Source: Pyrodictiaceae archaeon (GTDB taxonomy: Archaea > Thermoproteota > Thermoprotei_A > Sulfolobales > Pyrodictiaceae). From it: a stretch of DNA of 64,000 bases. The notes under the pieces were generated by a model. It worked only from the letters and a program-made list of their open reading frames with translations, was not told where the DNA came from and did not search any database. The stretch lies in NCBI GenBank assembly GCA_027046265.1, contig JALTZF010000098.1, forward strand, positions 54,913-118,912, given 5' to 3'. Position 1 is the stretch's first letter, and every line of letters starts with the position of its first letter. The position numbers were made by a program, and so were the translations under genes. Shown here one piece after another: positions 1-9,149 of this stretch.

Positions 1-154
1 GCCCAGAATTTATGGGTTTAAGTGGAGTATATATGGCGTCTACTGAGGCAAGAAGCTTCGTAGCACAAATACTAGGGTTCTTTTCGTCTATGCATGATTC
101 AATTTCTTTAAAGCTAGCTAATATTATTGACTCCATTATTGTTCTCCACGCCAT
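1..154 (-). CDS. Partial hypothetical protein running off the left edge (MAWRTIMESIILASFKEIESCIDEKNPSICATKLLASVDAIYTPLKPINSG...)
   Basis: Minus-strand frame open from an ATG at 154 to the window edge; in-frame TGA just upstream of the ATG; no recognised homolog. Confidence 0.35.
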   Translation of the reverse strand, partial: MAWRTIMESIILASFKEIESCIDEKNPSICATKLLASVDAIYTPLKPINSG

Positions 155-416
155 AGTGTATCAGTCCTCTATACTGTTTGCAAGACTCTTCACCACTAGC
201 TTAGCACTATGTGCCATAAGGTTTGGCCTAAGCTAAATGTGTCCGGACTGTTATCAGCGTTTGCAGCGAATTAAAAACTATAACGTTGTTATGAGAGAAG
301 TAGTTAATAGCTGAAGCTTTATTGAGCTTAGGTATGTAGGAGAGATCTAGACTGTTTCTTGGATACTGTTAATATCTTACTATAATAAGAACAAGAAGTG
401 CATAGAGGTGGTATGA

Positions 417-1082
417 GTGTGGTATAGGATATTAGTTGTGTCTGACATACATGGTGCTATTTCTAATGTGAGGGCACTTAGGGGTGTAGAGTTTGACTTG
501 GCTGTTATTGCTGGAGATTTAGCAGATGGCAATATAGATAAGGCTATTAGCATACTTGACGAGTTCATAAGGCAGAGTAGTAATATTGTATGGATACCTG
601 GAAATACTGATGATCCCAGGCTATTGGATCTGAAAGGGATCGGAATGAATATTCATGGAAAGCTCGTGAGTATCGATGAGTTCCTCTTTGTTGGCGTAGG
701 AGGTTCACTCCACACACCCTTCAATACGCCTATAGAGTACAGTGAAGAAGAATTAGTAAGAGTACTGTATCAAGGTCTTAAAGATTATGAAAGAAAATCT
801 AGTAGTGATAGACTGATCATAGTATCTCATACTCCACCCTATATGAGTGGGCTAGATAGGATAAGAGGAGGGACATATGTTGGCAGTAAAGCATTGCGTA
901 AAATCTTAGCAGAGTATAAACCGTTACTATTAGCCACCGGCCACATACACGAATCATGGGGCACATCTTCTGTAGAAAGTGTTCTAAGCGTTAATCCTGG
1001 ACCCCTAGCCTCTAGGCGCTATAGCCTAATTGAAGTAGATAGGGACAGTGAGGTAGTACGCGTAAGACTCTATAAAGTCTAG
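417..1082 (+). CDS. Metallophosphoesterase (calcineurin-like / YfcE-Icc-type phosphodiesterase)
   Basis: VSDIHG, AGDLADG, PGNTD, SHTPP and GHIHESWG motifs; GTG start. Confidence 0.85.
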   Translation: MWYRILVVSDIHGAISNVRALRGVEFDLAVIAGDLADGNIDKAISILDEFIRQSSNIVWIPGNTDDPRLLDLKGIGMNIHGKLVSIDEFLFVGVGGSLHTPFNTPIEYSEEELVRVLYQGLKDYERKSSSDRLIIVSHTPPYMSGLDRIRGGTYVGSKALRKILAEYKPLLLATGHIHESWGTSSVESVLSVNPGPLASRRYSLIEVDRDSEVVRVRLYKV

Positions 1083-1258
1083 CTACGAGCCTCGGTAATC
1101 CTAGCCTATCCCCATGATCAAGGAGCTTTCTGTAGACGAAGAGCGCTATCCTCATTGACCCTATTCTCGCATTTAATGTCTGCATTTCTTTATAGCTTAT
1201 GCTGACGATTAATTAATTTAAGCCGTGTGTGCGCCAGTTAGCTTCGGGGTGAGGTTAA

Positions 1259-1507
1259 GTGTCAACATCAGGCCTTAAGGGAATTAATGCTGTAGGACAT
1301 AAAGGCTGGGTTAGTAGGAAGTGTCGCATCTGTGCAACAAAGCTAGACACGACCATCGATATAGTCTATGTATGTCAGAACTGTAAGGATAAGTACGATG
1401 CGTATTTTTGTACAGCTGATGCACGCCGATTGCATTACAAATGTCCATTCTGTGGGCGTGAGCTAGAGCTTTTAACACCCTGGGTCGTTGAACAGAGACG
1501 ACGATAA
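1259..1507 (+). CDS. Small zinc-ribbon protein
   Basis: Several CxxC motifs (CRIC, CQNC, CPFC); GTG start with GAGGT SD upstream. Confidence 0.65.
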   Translation: MSTSGLKGINAVGHKGWVSRKCRICATKLDTTIDIVYVCQNCKDKYDAYFCTADARRLHYKCPFCGRELELLTPWVVEQRRR

Positions 1508-1667
1508 GTCTAACAGCTTAACTAGATCATTGCTTAAGGAAAGTCGCGCTCTCTGTTTCGGAGAGTAAAGCGTATCATAGAATAACATATTAGTTTTTAC
1601 CTAACCCTGATAATTATCAACTATTGATAGTCAATACTGCAGTAGTTATTGTTAAGGGTGACCCTTT

Positions 1668-2168
1668 TTGGTCAACAACATGCCCCAAAGAATAAGCGTT
1701 AAAGAGCTTGATGTTGTAGAGGCCCCTTTGAATGTTAGAGAATACTGGTTTGAAGGGTTTCGAAGAGTCGTAGTTGTCCCTGATAAGAATGATTGTATGC
1801 TTTTCTCTGTAGATGTTCACAAAGTATATAGTAGCCTAGATGAGATAGATTTTAATATTGCTTCAAAGATAGAAGACAATGGTGTATGTATAATATACTA
1901 CACTATACCAGTTGAGACTGCTCCAAGATTCCAAAATAAGAAAGCTGAGTGGGCAGAGCTAGTTGTGGTTAAAGCTACAGATAAGCGTGTTGAGGCCAGT
2001 GACGTGCGTTTATATTATTGTGATATTAATGGGTTTCCTAATAAGGATGAAGTTTATGAATTGTACCGGGCAATTGTAAAACTAATAGAGAAGAGGGATC
2101 CTGACGAGAACCCATTAAAAGCCCCAGAAATCGTTAGAAGAATCTATAAGAGTAGAGGGATCTTATAG
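1668..2168 (+). CDS. Conserved hypothetical protein (no family recognised)
   Basis: 166 aa ORF, TTG start or internal ATG at 1680, same strand as ligase. Confidence 0.6.
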   Translation: MVNNMPQRISVKELDVVEAPLNVREYWFEGFRRVVVVPDKNDCMLFSVDVHKVYSSLDEIDFNIASKIEDNGVCIIYYTIPVETAPRFQNKKAEWAELVVVKATDKRVEASDVRLYYCDINGFPNKDEVYELYRAIVKLIEKRDPDENPLKAPEIVRRIYKSRGIL

Positions 2169-2264
2169 TACTCCTAGATCTTTGTCTTACTCTTTGTAAT
2201 GTCTAAGGCCACAGGCCTAATAGAGGGATGTTGTAAAATAATTACATATAGGGAGAGTAGAATC

Positions 2265-4085
2265 ATGCCTATGCCTTTCTCGGTTATAGCTGAGGCCTTT
2301 GAGAAACTTGAGCGTGTTACAGCACGAACACAGATGCTACTATATCTTGTTGAATTATTCAAGAAGACGCCGGCAGAAGTTGTGGACAAGGTTATATACA
2401 TTCTTCAAGGTAAGCTGTGGCCAGATTGGAAAGGCTTACCGGAGCTGGGCGTTGGCGAGAAACTATTGATAAAAGCAGCATCAATAGCTCTTCATACATC
2501 CGAACATTATCTCGAACGTCTCGCCAAAAAAGTTGGTGACATAGGAAAAGCAATTGAGATAGTAAAAAGCGAACAGTTGAAGAAGACTGGAGGCCGTGCA
2601 CCCGGTCTCTTAGCTTTTATGTCTAAACCTGGGCCAACAGGAGAGAGCACACTCACTGTTGAAAGAGTCTATGAGACTTTGGCAAAGATAGCAATGGCTC
2701 AAGGAGAGGGGAGCCGTGATATAAAACTCAAGCTTCTAGCAGGCCTTCTAGCTGAAGCTTCACCTAAGGAGGCAAAGTACATTGCAAGATTTGTTGAGGG
2801 GCGACTGCGTCTAGGTGTGGGCGACGCCACGATAATGGAAGCCCTAGCAGTTGTTTATGCTGGGAGTGCAGCTATGAGAAGCATTATAGAGAGAGCCTAC
2901 AATCTACGTGCAGACCTGGGCACGATAGCAAAGATTGTAGCTATACAAGGGGTTGAAGCCCTAAAGAATATCAAGCCCGAAGTAGGGATGCCCATACGGC
3001 CCATGCTAGCAGAAAGACTAAGCGATCCCTCAGAGATACTGAAGAAGCTTGGGGGAAAAGCACTTATAGAATATAAGTATGATGGTGAAAGAGCACAAAT
3101 ACACAAGAAAGGAGACAAAATATGGATATTCTCGAGAAGGCTAGAGAACATTACACACATGTACCCCGATGTAGTCAAGATGGCTCTTGAGAGCATTAAA
3201 GCTGAAGAGGCTATAATAGAAGGTGAAATAGTAGCCATTGATCCCGAAACGGGTGAACTCAGGCCATTCCAGGTCTTAATGCGGCGTAGGAGAAAGCATG
3301 ACGTGCATGTAGCAATGGAAGAAATACCGGTTGCTGTCTACTTATTTGATACAGTGTACGTTAACGGTGAAGACTTAACACTAAAACCTTTACTGTATCG
3401 TAGAGAGAAACTTGCATCAATAATAAATGAGAATGATACATGGCAATTAGCTAAAGGGACTATAGTCAGTGATGTTGAAGCATTAGAGAAGTTCTTCCTG
3501 CAAGCAATAGAGGACGGAGCAGAAGGAATAATGGCTAAAGCTATCCACGATAAGAGCATTTACCAGGCGGGTGCGCGGGGCTGGCTATGGATAAAGTATA
3601 AGCGTGATTACAAGTCAGAAATGGCTGACACCGTTGACCTTGTCGTTATTGGCGCATTCTATGGAAAGGGACGAAGAGGAGGAAAGTTTGGTACACTACT
3701 CATGGCTGCATACGATCCCGAGTCAGACACGTTTAAGAGTGTATGCAAAGTAGGAAGCGGTTTTACTGATGAGGATCTAGAGAAGTTACCAGAGATGTTA
3801 GCGCCATACATACGAGATACAAAGCCCCCACGAGTCGATAGCACCATGAAGCCGGACGCATGGGTTGAACCAGTATTAGTAGCAGAGATTATCGGTGCTG
3901 AACTCACTCTAAGCCCCGTACACACATGCTGCTATGGATGGGCTAAGAGTGGTGCTGGCATCTCAATACGATTCCCGAGATTCATACGTTGGCGTCCAGA
4001 CAAGTCACCTGAAGACGCAACAACAACAAAGGAACTATATGAAATGTACTTAAGACAGCTCAAGAGACTCGAAGAAGAATCATGA
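2265..4085 (+). CDS. lig: ATP-dependent DNA ligase
   Basis: Nucleotidyltransferase motif ALIEYKYDGERAQIHK, downstream EGIMAKAI and WIKYKRDY motifs; start taken at MPMPFSVIAEAFEKLE rather than ORF start 2199. Confidence 0.95.
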   Translation: MPMPFSVIAEAFEKLERVTARTQMLLYLVELFKKTPAEVVDKVIYILQGKLWPDWKGLPELGVGEKLLIKAASIALHTSEHYLERLAKKVGDIGKAIEIVKSEQLKKTGGRAPGLLAFMSKPGPTGESTLTVERVYETLAKIAMAQGEGSRDIKLKLLAGLLAEASPKEAKYIARFVEGRLRLGVGDATIMEALAVVYAGSAAMRSIIERAYNLRADLGTIAKIVAIQGVEALKNIKPEVGMPIRPMLAERLSDPSEILKKLGGKALIEYKYDGERAQIHKKGDKIWIFSRRLENITHMYPDVVKMALESIKAEEAIIEGEIVAIDPETGELRPFQVLMRRRRKHDVHVAMEEIPVAVYLFDTVYVNGEDLTLKPLLYRREKLASIINENDTWQLAKGTIVSDVEALEKFFLQAIEDGAEGIMAKAIHDKSIYQAGARGWLWIKYKRDYKSEMADTVDLVVIGAFYGKGRRGGKFGTLLMAAYDPESDTFKSVCKVGSGFTDEDLEKLPEMLAPYIRDTKPPRVDSTMKPDAWVEPVLVAEIIGAELTLSPVHTCCYGWAKSGAGISIRFPRFIRWRPDKSPEDATTTKELYEMYLRQLKRLEEES

Positions 4086-4249
4086 CAAGCACTAATGACG
4101 CTGCACAGCAGTTCATACTAGCCCTACTACATAGTACACGTCGTAGTTTTACAAGCAATGCGTTCATCATAACATAATACCTAAATAGAATGTCTCTAGA
4201 GAAAAGGGCTATGAGGATTACCCGGCAAGTATGAGTCCACAAGTGATGT

Positions 4250-4475
4250 GGGCGATGAATGCTCAGAGTTCCGCCGAGCCCTTATCCATAGTACTATCTC
4301 ACAGTTTATTCCTGGTTACGAATACAATAGTGTTAAAACACTGTTAGAAGGAGACTTTGATAGTGGCGATGACGAGGAATCCCCACGAAAGAGGAAACCC
4401 CCACCGTGCGACAGCCCCATTATTGGGGCTAATGAGCTGGGGCCGGCGCTACAGAGCCTTACTCTTAGGCTTCTT
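4250..4475 (+). other. GC-rich structured intergenic element; candidate ncRNA or decayed IS605/tnpB 3' end
   Basis: AGCCCCA-TTAT-TGGGGCT hairpin at 4413-4430, GAGGAATCCCC...AAACCCCCACC block, GGGCGATGA...CCGAGCCC at 4250-4281; only a low-complexity 79 aa ORF covers it. Confidence 0.3.
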
Positions 4476-4494
4476 TGCATGTTCTGAAGGTCTT

Positions 4495-6003
4495 TCACTG
4501 TTTCATATGTTCTTCGCGTCTTGAAAGGAGGAGTGCTAGAAGTTTTCTTGACGTTATTGTCCCGACAACTTCTCCTTTATGATTCACTATGGCTATTATT
4601 GGCTCATGTAAAAGTGAAGGATCAGCAAGTATCTCAGAGACTGTGGCATCACTGGAGACTACAGGAACCTCGGTCCTCATGAACAGTCTTACAGGTATTC
4701 TTCTAAGCATCCGTGGATTGACTGTTGCAAAGTCCTCAGCAACTATGTAGCCAACTGGCCTCATAAACCTATCAACGACAACTGCAGCCCCTTTCTCTGC
4801 TACGAGACGAGCAGCATATTCCGCTGACTCGTTTTCGTCAATAATTATAAGTTCGGGCCGTAAGTCAATTAGCCTCTGACGTGGTATGTCTCTGCTCCTC
4901 TCTTTTACGCGATAAGCGAGCGAAGCCGTGATTACTGATGCCAATATGGCTAATAGAGCTGAAGTATAGATGTCGTATCCTATCAAGTTACCTTGGAGAA
5001 GAGCGAGGAGAAGTGCAGCATCAACGCCCCCCTTTGCAAGAAGTGCAATACTCTCTCTTAACTTAAACCCATACCTTGTGGCTAGTACCACCTTTATAGA
5101 GCTTGGCACAGCGAAGAATATGAATGCAAACAACACATCACGTACTGTAAATTGTGTAGCGTATATGCCTATGCCTATAAAGAATAAAGGCTCTAGGAAT
5201 CCGTAAGTGAAGGCACGTACACGCTCTAAGTATAGGGGCCTTATCTGCATGTATTCAGACAAGAATACTCCAAGCAGTAGTGCTGTTACAGCAGCATTAA
5301 AGCCTATTAATTCAGCTATATATCCAGTCATGACCACAAGGGCTATTATAAAGGCAAATGGGGCCTCTTTAACGTGAATATGTCTCTCTATGAATAACAA
5401 GAAGTCGTCAAACATGTGTCTTCCAACAAGAAATACAATACCAACAAATATTATTGTCTCTAGAAGCCTCAAGAAGCTAAAGCCTTGAACTAGTACGTTG
5501 AATGCTATAAGGCCTAGTACTTCAACCAGTAGACCAACACGCAGGAGGCTTAAATCACTACTCTCTAGGCTACCCTTAGCAAGTAATAGCTTCATGAGGG
5601 GTCCGGCACTCACCAACGCTATCACGGTGCCAAGACCAAGGCCAGCTTGAAGCCCTAGCCCAAGTGCTTCTATAACAAATAATGCTATTGCACATGATGG
5701 CAGTAAAAGTGCGGCAAAAGATAGTAGAATTTCGCTTAGTGATGGCCTTAGAATTGATGGGTTTGACAATTCCTCTATTCCAGCGAGAAATAACGTAAAA
5801 TTAATACCTATGATGAAAAGGAGAGAAGCAGGCTCCAAAGCTTTAGGGTTGATGAAGCCCAGGATGGCGTCGCTTAGTAGTATCCCAGCTATTATGCTAC
5901 CACTAAATCCTGGAAATCCAAGTCTTTCAGCTATTTCCTCTCCAAGCTTTGCTATAAATAATAGTAATCCTATTAATACTGCTACTTCAATATTGGCTGC
6001 CAA
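4495..6003 (-). CDS. Kef/CPA2-type cation:proton antiporter with C-terminal CBS-like domain
   Basis: About 12 hydrophobic segments, then VPVVSSDATVSEILADPSLLHEPIIAIVNHKGEVVGTIT CBS-like region. Confidence 0.85.
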   Translation of the reverse strand: MAANIEVAVLIGLLLFIAKLGEEIAERLGFPGFSGSIIAGILLSDAILGFINPKALEPASLLFIIGINFTLFLAGIEELSNPSILRPSLSEILLSFAALLLPSCAIALFVIEALGLGLQAGLGLGTVIALVSAGPLMKLLLAKGSLESSDLSLLRVGLLVEVLGLIAFNVLVQGFSFLRLLETIIFVGIVFLVGRHMFDDFLLFIERHIHVKEAPFAFIIALVVMTGYIAELIGFNAAVTALLLGVFLSEYMQIRPLYLERVRAFTYGFLEPLFFIGIGIYATQFTVRDVLFAFIFFAVPSSIKVVLATRYGFKLRESIALLAKGGVDAALLLALLQGNLIGYDIYTSALLAILASVITASLAYRVKERSRDIPRQRLIDLRPELIIIDENESAEYAARLVAEKGAAVVVDRFMRPVGYIVAEDFATVNPRMLRRIPVRLFMRTEVPVVSSDATVSEILADPSLLHEPIIAIVNHKGEVVGTITSRKLLALLLSRREEHMKQ

Positions 6004-6092
6004 GTAAACACCTCCATGCTAAACTATAGCAGTTAACTTGCCATAAGCTGAAACGATGGTAGTTATTGTGGAAGAATAGCCTTATGTAGCTG

Positions 6093-6596
6093 TTACATGA
6101 AGCTTGTCTCCTCACTCGGCTTCTCCCGCGCATGATGCTCGGGAAAACGGCGCCAAAGTTCAGCATTTATTAGCATGAAAATGTTTACAAGCCGTGCTGC
6201 ATCATCAATAAGTCTTTGTTTTTCAACAGAGTCAGCGTAGTATAGTATTTCAGCAGCTATTGCCGTAGGGCTTTGAAGCCCGCCTTGGACTGCAAGCCTA
6301 CAATAAGGACATATGGCTAACAATTTGCCTACAAGTTCAGATGTGAATTCAACACGCTCACTTAGAGAAAGGTTATTGATTAATTGCTTGTGTTTATCAG
6401 AAAAGTTTACACCAAGCCCTAAGACTATGAGGTCTCCTTTCAGACCCAGAATTCTAAGCTTTACTTGGACTGGTGGTGGTGTCATAGCTGCTACGCCCCA
6501 CTCAGCTGTAGGAGGCAATCTCGCCTGTAAGGGGGCTACAATATATCCAGCAGACGTAAACCACCCTACAATCCTCTCTCTAATATTCAAAGACAA
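6093..6596 (-). CDS. Conserved archaeal hypothetical protein (possibly DUF2299-like)
   Basis: 167 aa ORF; general resemblance to that archaeal family. Confidence 0.5.
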   Translation of the reverse strand: MSLNIRERIVGWFTSAGYIVAPLQARLPPTAEWGVAAMTPPPVQVKLRILGLKGDLIVLGLGVNFSDKHKQLINNLSLSERVEFTSELVGKLLAICPYCRLAVQGGLQSPTAIAAEILYYADSVEKQRLIDDAARLVNIFMLINAELWRRFPEHHAREKPSEETSFM

Positions 6597-6740
6597 TGTT
6601 AGTACCCACCCACTGAAAGGCTACACGTCCCTAGCTAAAAGAGATTATGATAGAATACATAATAGAGGCTACTAAGGCACAGATATAAGTATTAAAGTAG
6701 TACAGTTTACACTATAGTCTAGTATAATGGTGAACTAAAT

Positions 6741-7505
6741 ATGCCCTTCCAAGTTGAGAGAGTGAAAACTGGCATACCCGGATTTGACGAAATACTAAAT
6801 GGCGGTATACCAAGAAGGAATGTCGTCCTACTAAGTGGTGGTCCTGGCACCGGCAAGACCATTATGAGTCAGCAATATCTCTGGAATGGACTGCAAGTGG
6901 GGGAACCAGGAATCTATGTGGCGCTTGAGGAGCACCCAGTACAAGTTAGGATAAATATGGCACAATTTGGCTGGGATGTAAAACCATACGAGAGAGAAGG
7001 TGTCTTCGCTATTGTTGACGCCTTCACAGGAGGTATAGGTGAAGCAGCTAAGCGCGAAAAATACGTCGTGAGGGATCCGACAGATGTGGGATTGCTCATA
7101 GACGTCCTTAAGGAAGCTATCCGTGACACTGGCGCACAAAGGGTAGTAATAGACTCTGTCTCAACATTATACCTGACCAAGCCAAGCGTTGCGAGAAGTG
7201 TTGTAATGATGTTAAAGAGGGTGTTAAGCGGTCTTGGCACTACAAGCTTCTTAGTAAGCCAAGTATCTGTTACAGAAAGAGGGTTTGGAGGGCCCGGCGT
7301 AGAGCACGCAGCTGACGGCATTATAAGGTTGGACCTCGACGAAATAGATGGAGAGCTTAAGAGAAGCTTGATAATATGGAAAATGAGGGGGACCAGACAC
7401 AGCATGAGGAGGCACCCGTTCGATATAACAGATAAAGGCATAGTAATATATCATGACAAAGTGCTGAGAGTTACAAGATGGGGCGTTAAAGAAGAGTCTG
7501 TCTAG
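6741..7505 (+). CDS. KaiC/RadA-like RecA-superfamily ATPase
   Basis: [31 protein letters not shown] Walker A, VVIDSVS Walker B, KMRGTRHS motif. Confidence 0.88.
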   Translation: MPFQVERVKTGIPGFDEILNGGIPRRNVVLLSGGPGTGKTIMSQQYLWNGLQVGEPGIYVALEEHPVQVRINMAQFGWDVKPYEREGVFAIVDAFTGGIGEAAKREKYVVRDPTDVGLLIDVLKEAIRDTGAQRVVIDSVSTLYLTKPSVARSVVMMLKRVLSGLGTTSFLVSQVSVTERGFGGPGVEHAADGIIRLDLDEIDGELKRSLIIWKMRGTRHSMRRHPFDITDKGIVIYHDKVLRVTRWGVKEESV

Positions 7506-7565
7506 AATCTTTAAAACAACAAAAATAACAGCACAATAAGAATAATGACTCTTATACTAATTTTA

Positions 7566-7664
7566 TTTTGGCGGCTCGGCACGGCTCTTCCATCAGCATC
7601 CCGCAGCCTATAAGTTCGAGGCTGCGGCTTCTTTCGTCGCAGGCGCACCACATTGCCGCCAAAA
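7566..7664. ncRNA. GC-rich hairpin element, candidate structured RNA of unknown class and strand
   Basis: Perfect 10-bp inverted repeat TTTTGGCGGC (7566-7575) / GCCGCCAAAA (7655-7664) enclosing an 8-bp hairpin CCGCAGCC/GGCTGCGG. Confidence 0.4.
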
Positions 7665-7697
7665 AGGATTATTTACTTATGATGGGGGATAAGTGTT

Positions 7698-8225
7698 TTG
7701 CATAGTAACGATGTAGATGAGCTAGTAAAAAAGGAGCTTCAGAAACTAGCTGTAAGCGTACCAAAATATAGTATATTGCTGACGTCGATTCATGCCGCAG
7801 CACCAACACTACTCACTGTCCTAGTGTTTAATCTAAGGCCCACGCTTGCCCAAAGCATATTAACAATATTCGCAGCACTGTATATTGCGACATTACCCGT
7901 TGTAGTAGTTGGACTCAATACGCTTTATGGGCTTTCGAGGAAAGCGCACACCTTGTGCCGTGAGGAGAAAAGTACTGGACTTCGTGAAGTACAGTTAATG
8001 CCTTTCGTGCTAGGCATACTTCCCCTAGGCTATCTTTACGCTCTATACTATGCAATTATGCTACTTAGTAGGTGTAAACCCTTGCGAGGCGCTTATAGAC
8101 CGGGTATATTCTTTATTGATGCTATAGTTAACGTGTTCACATTTGGACTGATAATAGTCTTATATGGAGTTAACCTAGAACGCATGCTAGACTATCTCTC
8201 CAGAGGTTCTGAGACCCTTAAGTGA
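7698..8225 (+). CDS. Multi-pass membrane protein of unknown function (DUF4234-like look)
   Basis: About four hydrophobic helices, 175 aa. Confidence 0.6.
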   Translation: MHSNDVDELVKKELQKLAVSVPKYSILLTSIHAAAPTLLTVLVFNLRPTLAQSILTIFAALYIATLPVVVVGLNTLYGLSRKAHTLCREEKSTGLREVQLMPFVLGILPLGYLYALYYAIMLLSRCKPLRGAYRPGIFFIDAIVNVFTFGLIIVLYGVNLERMLDYLSRGSETLK

Positions 8226-8936
8226 CTAGTATATCGGACATAGATCCTTATATGTACATTTCATGCAATAACTTGATTTAACAGGTTGAGGATTACGCGT
8301 TTCTAGCCAGTAGGCTAAGAGTGGTGATAAGATCTTCATTGCTTCATAATAATCGAAGATTTTTTTAACTACCCTTATCTCCTTATTTGGAACTGACTCT
8401 TCGCCTTTAATCATCCTAATCGCTTTGATTATGTGCTTAGTCTCTCTCGTTACGATATATACTATTTTTAGATCCTTACATGAAAGAGCCGTCTTATATA
8501 CTATAAGACTATAGGCAAATCCTTTAACAATGTCGCTATGATATATTCTAAGACTAGGGCTCGTTTTCACAATGTAGATCGTATCTGCGCAACCATTCTC
8601 TACATGTATTGCAGGTGGTCTACCCAGTATGGGTACATTGTTGACTACCGCTGCCAAGGGTATACTGAGGAAAAATTCTTTGGACACTATTAACTTGGGT
8701 AGTCTGCTCTTAATGTTAAGCATTATTTTTAGAAGTTCTCGCGCAATGCTATTATTAATCTTATCTGGTATATCACCTCGTAGAAGCCTTAAGTGAAGCC
8801 TCATTTCACAAAAGGTTTGTTCTGCGAGAAGGTAAGGAGTAACATAGGGTAAGCCATGTCTTAGGCAACAGTACTCACCTTTGCTTATGGCTTCAAAGTA
8901 TAGTTGAGCATTCTCTAGTGCTTCATAAATATTCAT
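8226..8936 (-). CDS. Cas4/Dna2-like (DUF83-type) protein with degenerate nuclease core
   Basis: N-terminal YVTPYLLAEQTFCEMRLHLRLLRGDI and C-terminal YCMKCTYKDLCPIY Cys cluster; GxxD/ExK/QxxxY motifs not recognisable. Confidence 0.6.
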   Translation of the reverse strand: MNIYEALENAQLYFEAISKGEYCCLRHGLPYVTPYLLAEQTFCEMRLHLRLLRGDIPDKINNSIARELLKIMLNIKSRLPKLIVSKEFFLSIPLAAVVNNVPILGRPPAIHVENGCADTIYIVKTSPSLRIYHSDIVKGFAYSLIVYKTALSCKDLKIVYIVTRETKHIIKAIRMIKGEESVPNKEIRVVKKIFDYYEAMKILSPLLAYWLETRNPQPVKSSYCMKCTYKDLCPIY

Positions 8937-9149
8937 GGTAGTTAACCCACCAGGTCTACAACATTCTAGCTTGCCGTGACATAGCTTTGAACTTGTAATA
9001 CCATATAGTGCTTAATTATGGTTCTATCATGAAAACTTAATTGAGATTTACAAAGCTTACCCTGTTGTTTCTGCCCACAGTTTACACAAGAATTGATACA
9101 TGTTTATTATTGTTCAGGTGTTAGTTTTTAGTGCGGTGGAGGAGGGGTT

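Noticed and set aside
1100-1195. Possible C/D sRNA (ATGATCA...TTGA)
   Set aside because: No second box pair and no terminal stem.
4248-4487. 79-aa ORF as a real protein
   Set aside because: Low-complexity, no homolog recognised; better explained by the structured GC-rich element.
6914-7441. Minus-strand 175-aa ORF opposite the KaiC-like gene
   Set aside because: Antisense to conserved Walker motifs; no family features.
7570-7660. 7570-7660 as a tRNA (GGCGGC...GCCGCC acceptor-like ends, TTCGA)
   Set aside because: D-arm consensus, anticodon arm and T-arm spacing absent; TTCGA lies in the loop of an 8-bp stem in the wrong place.
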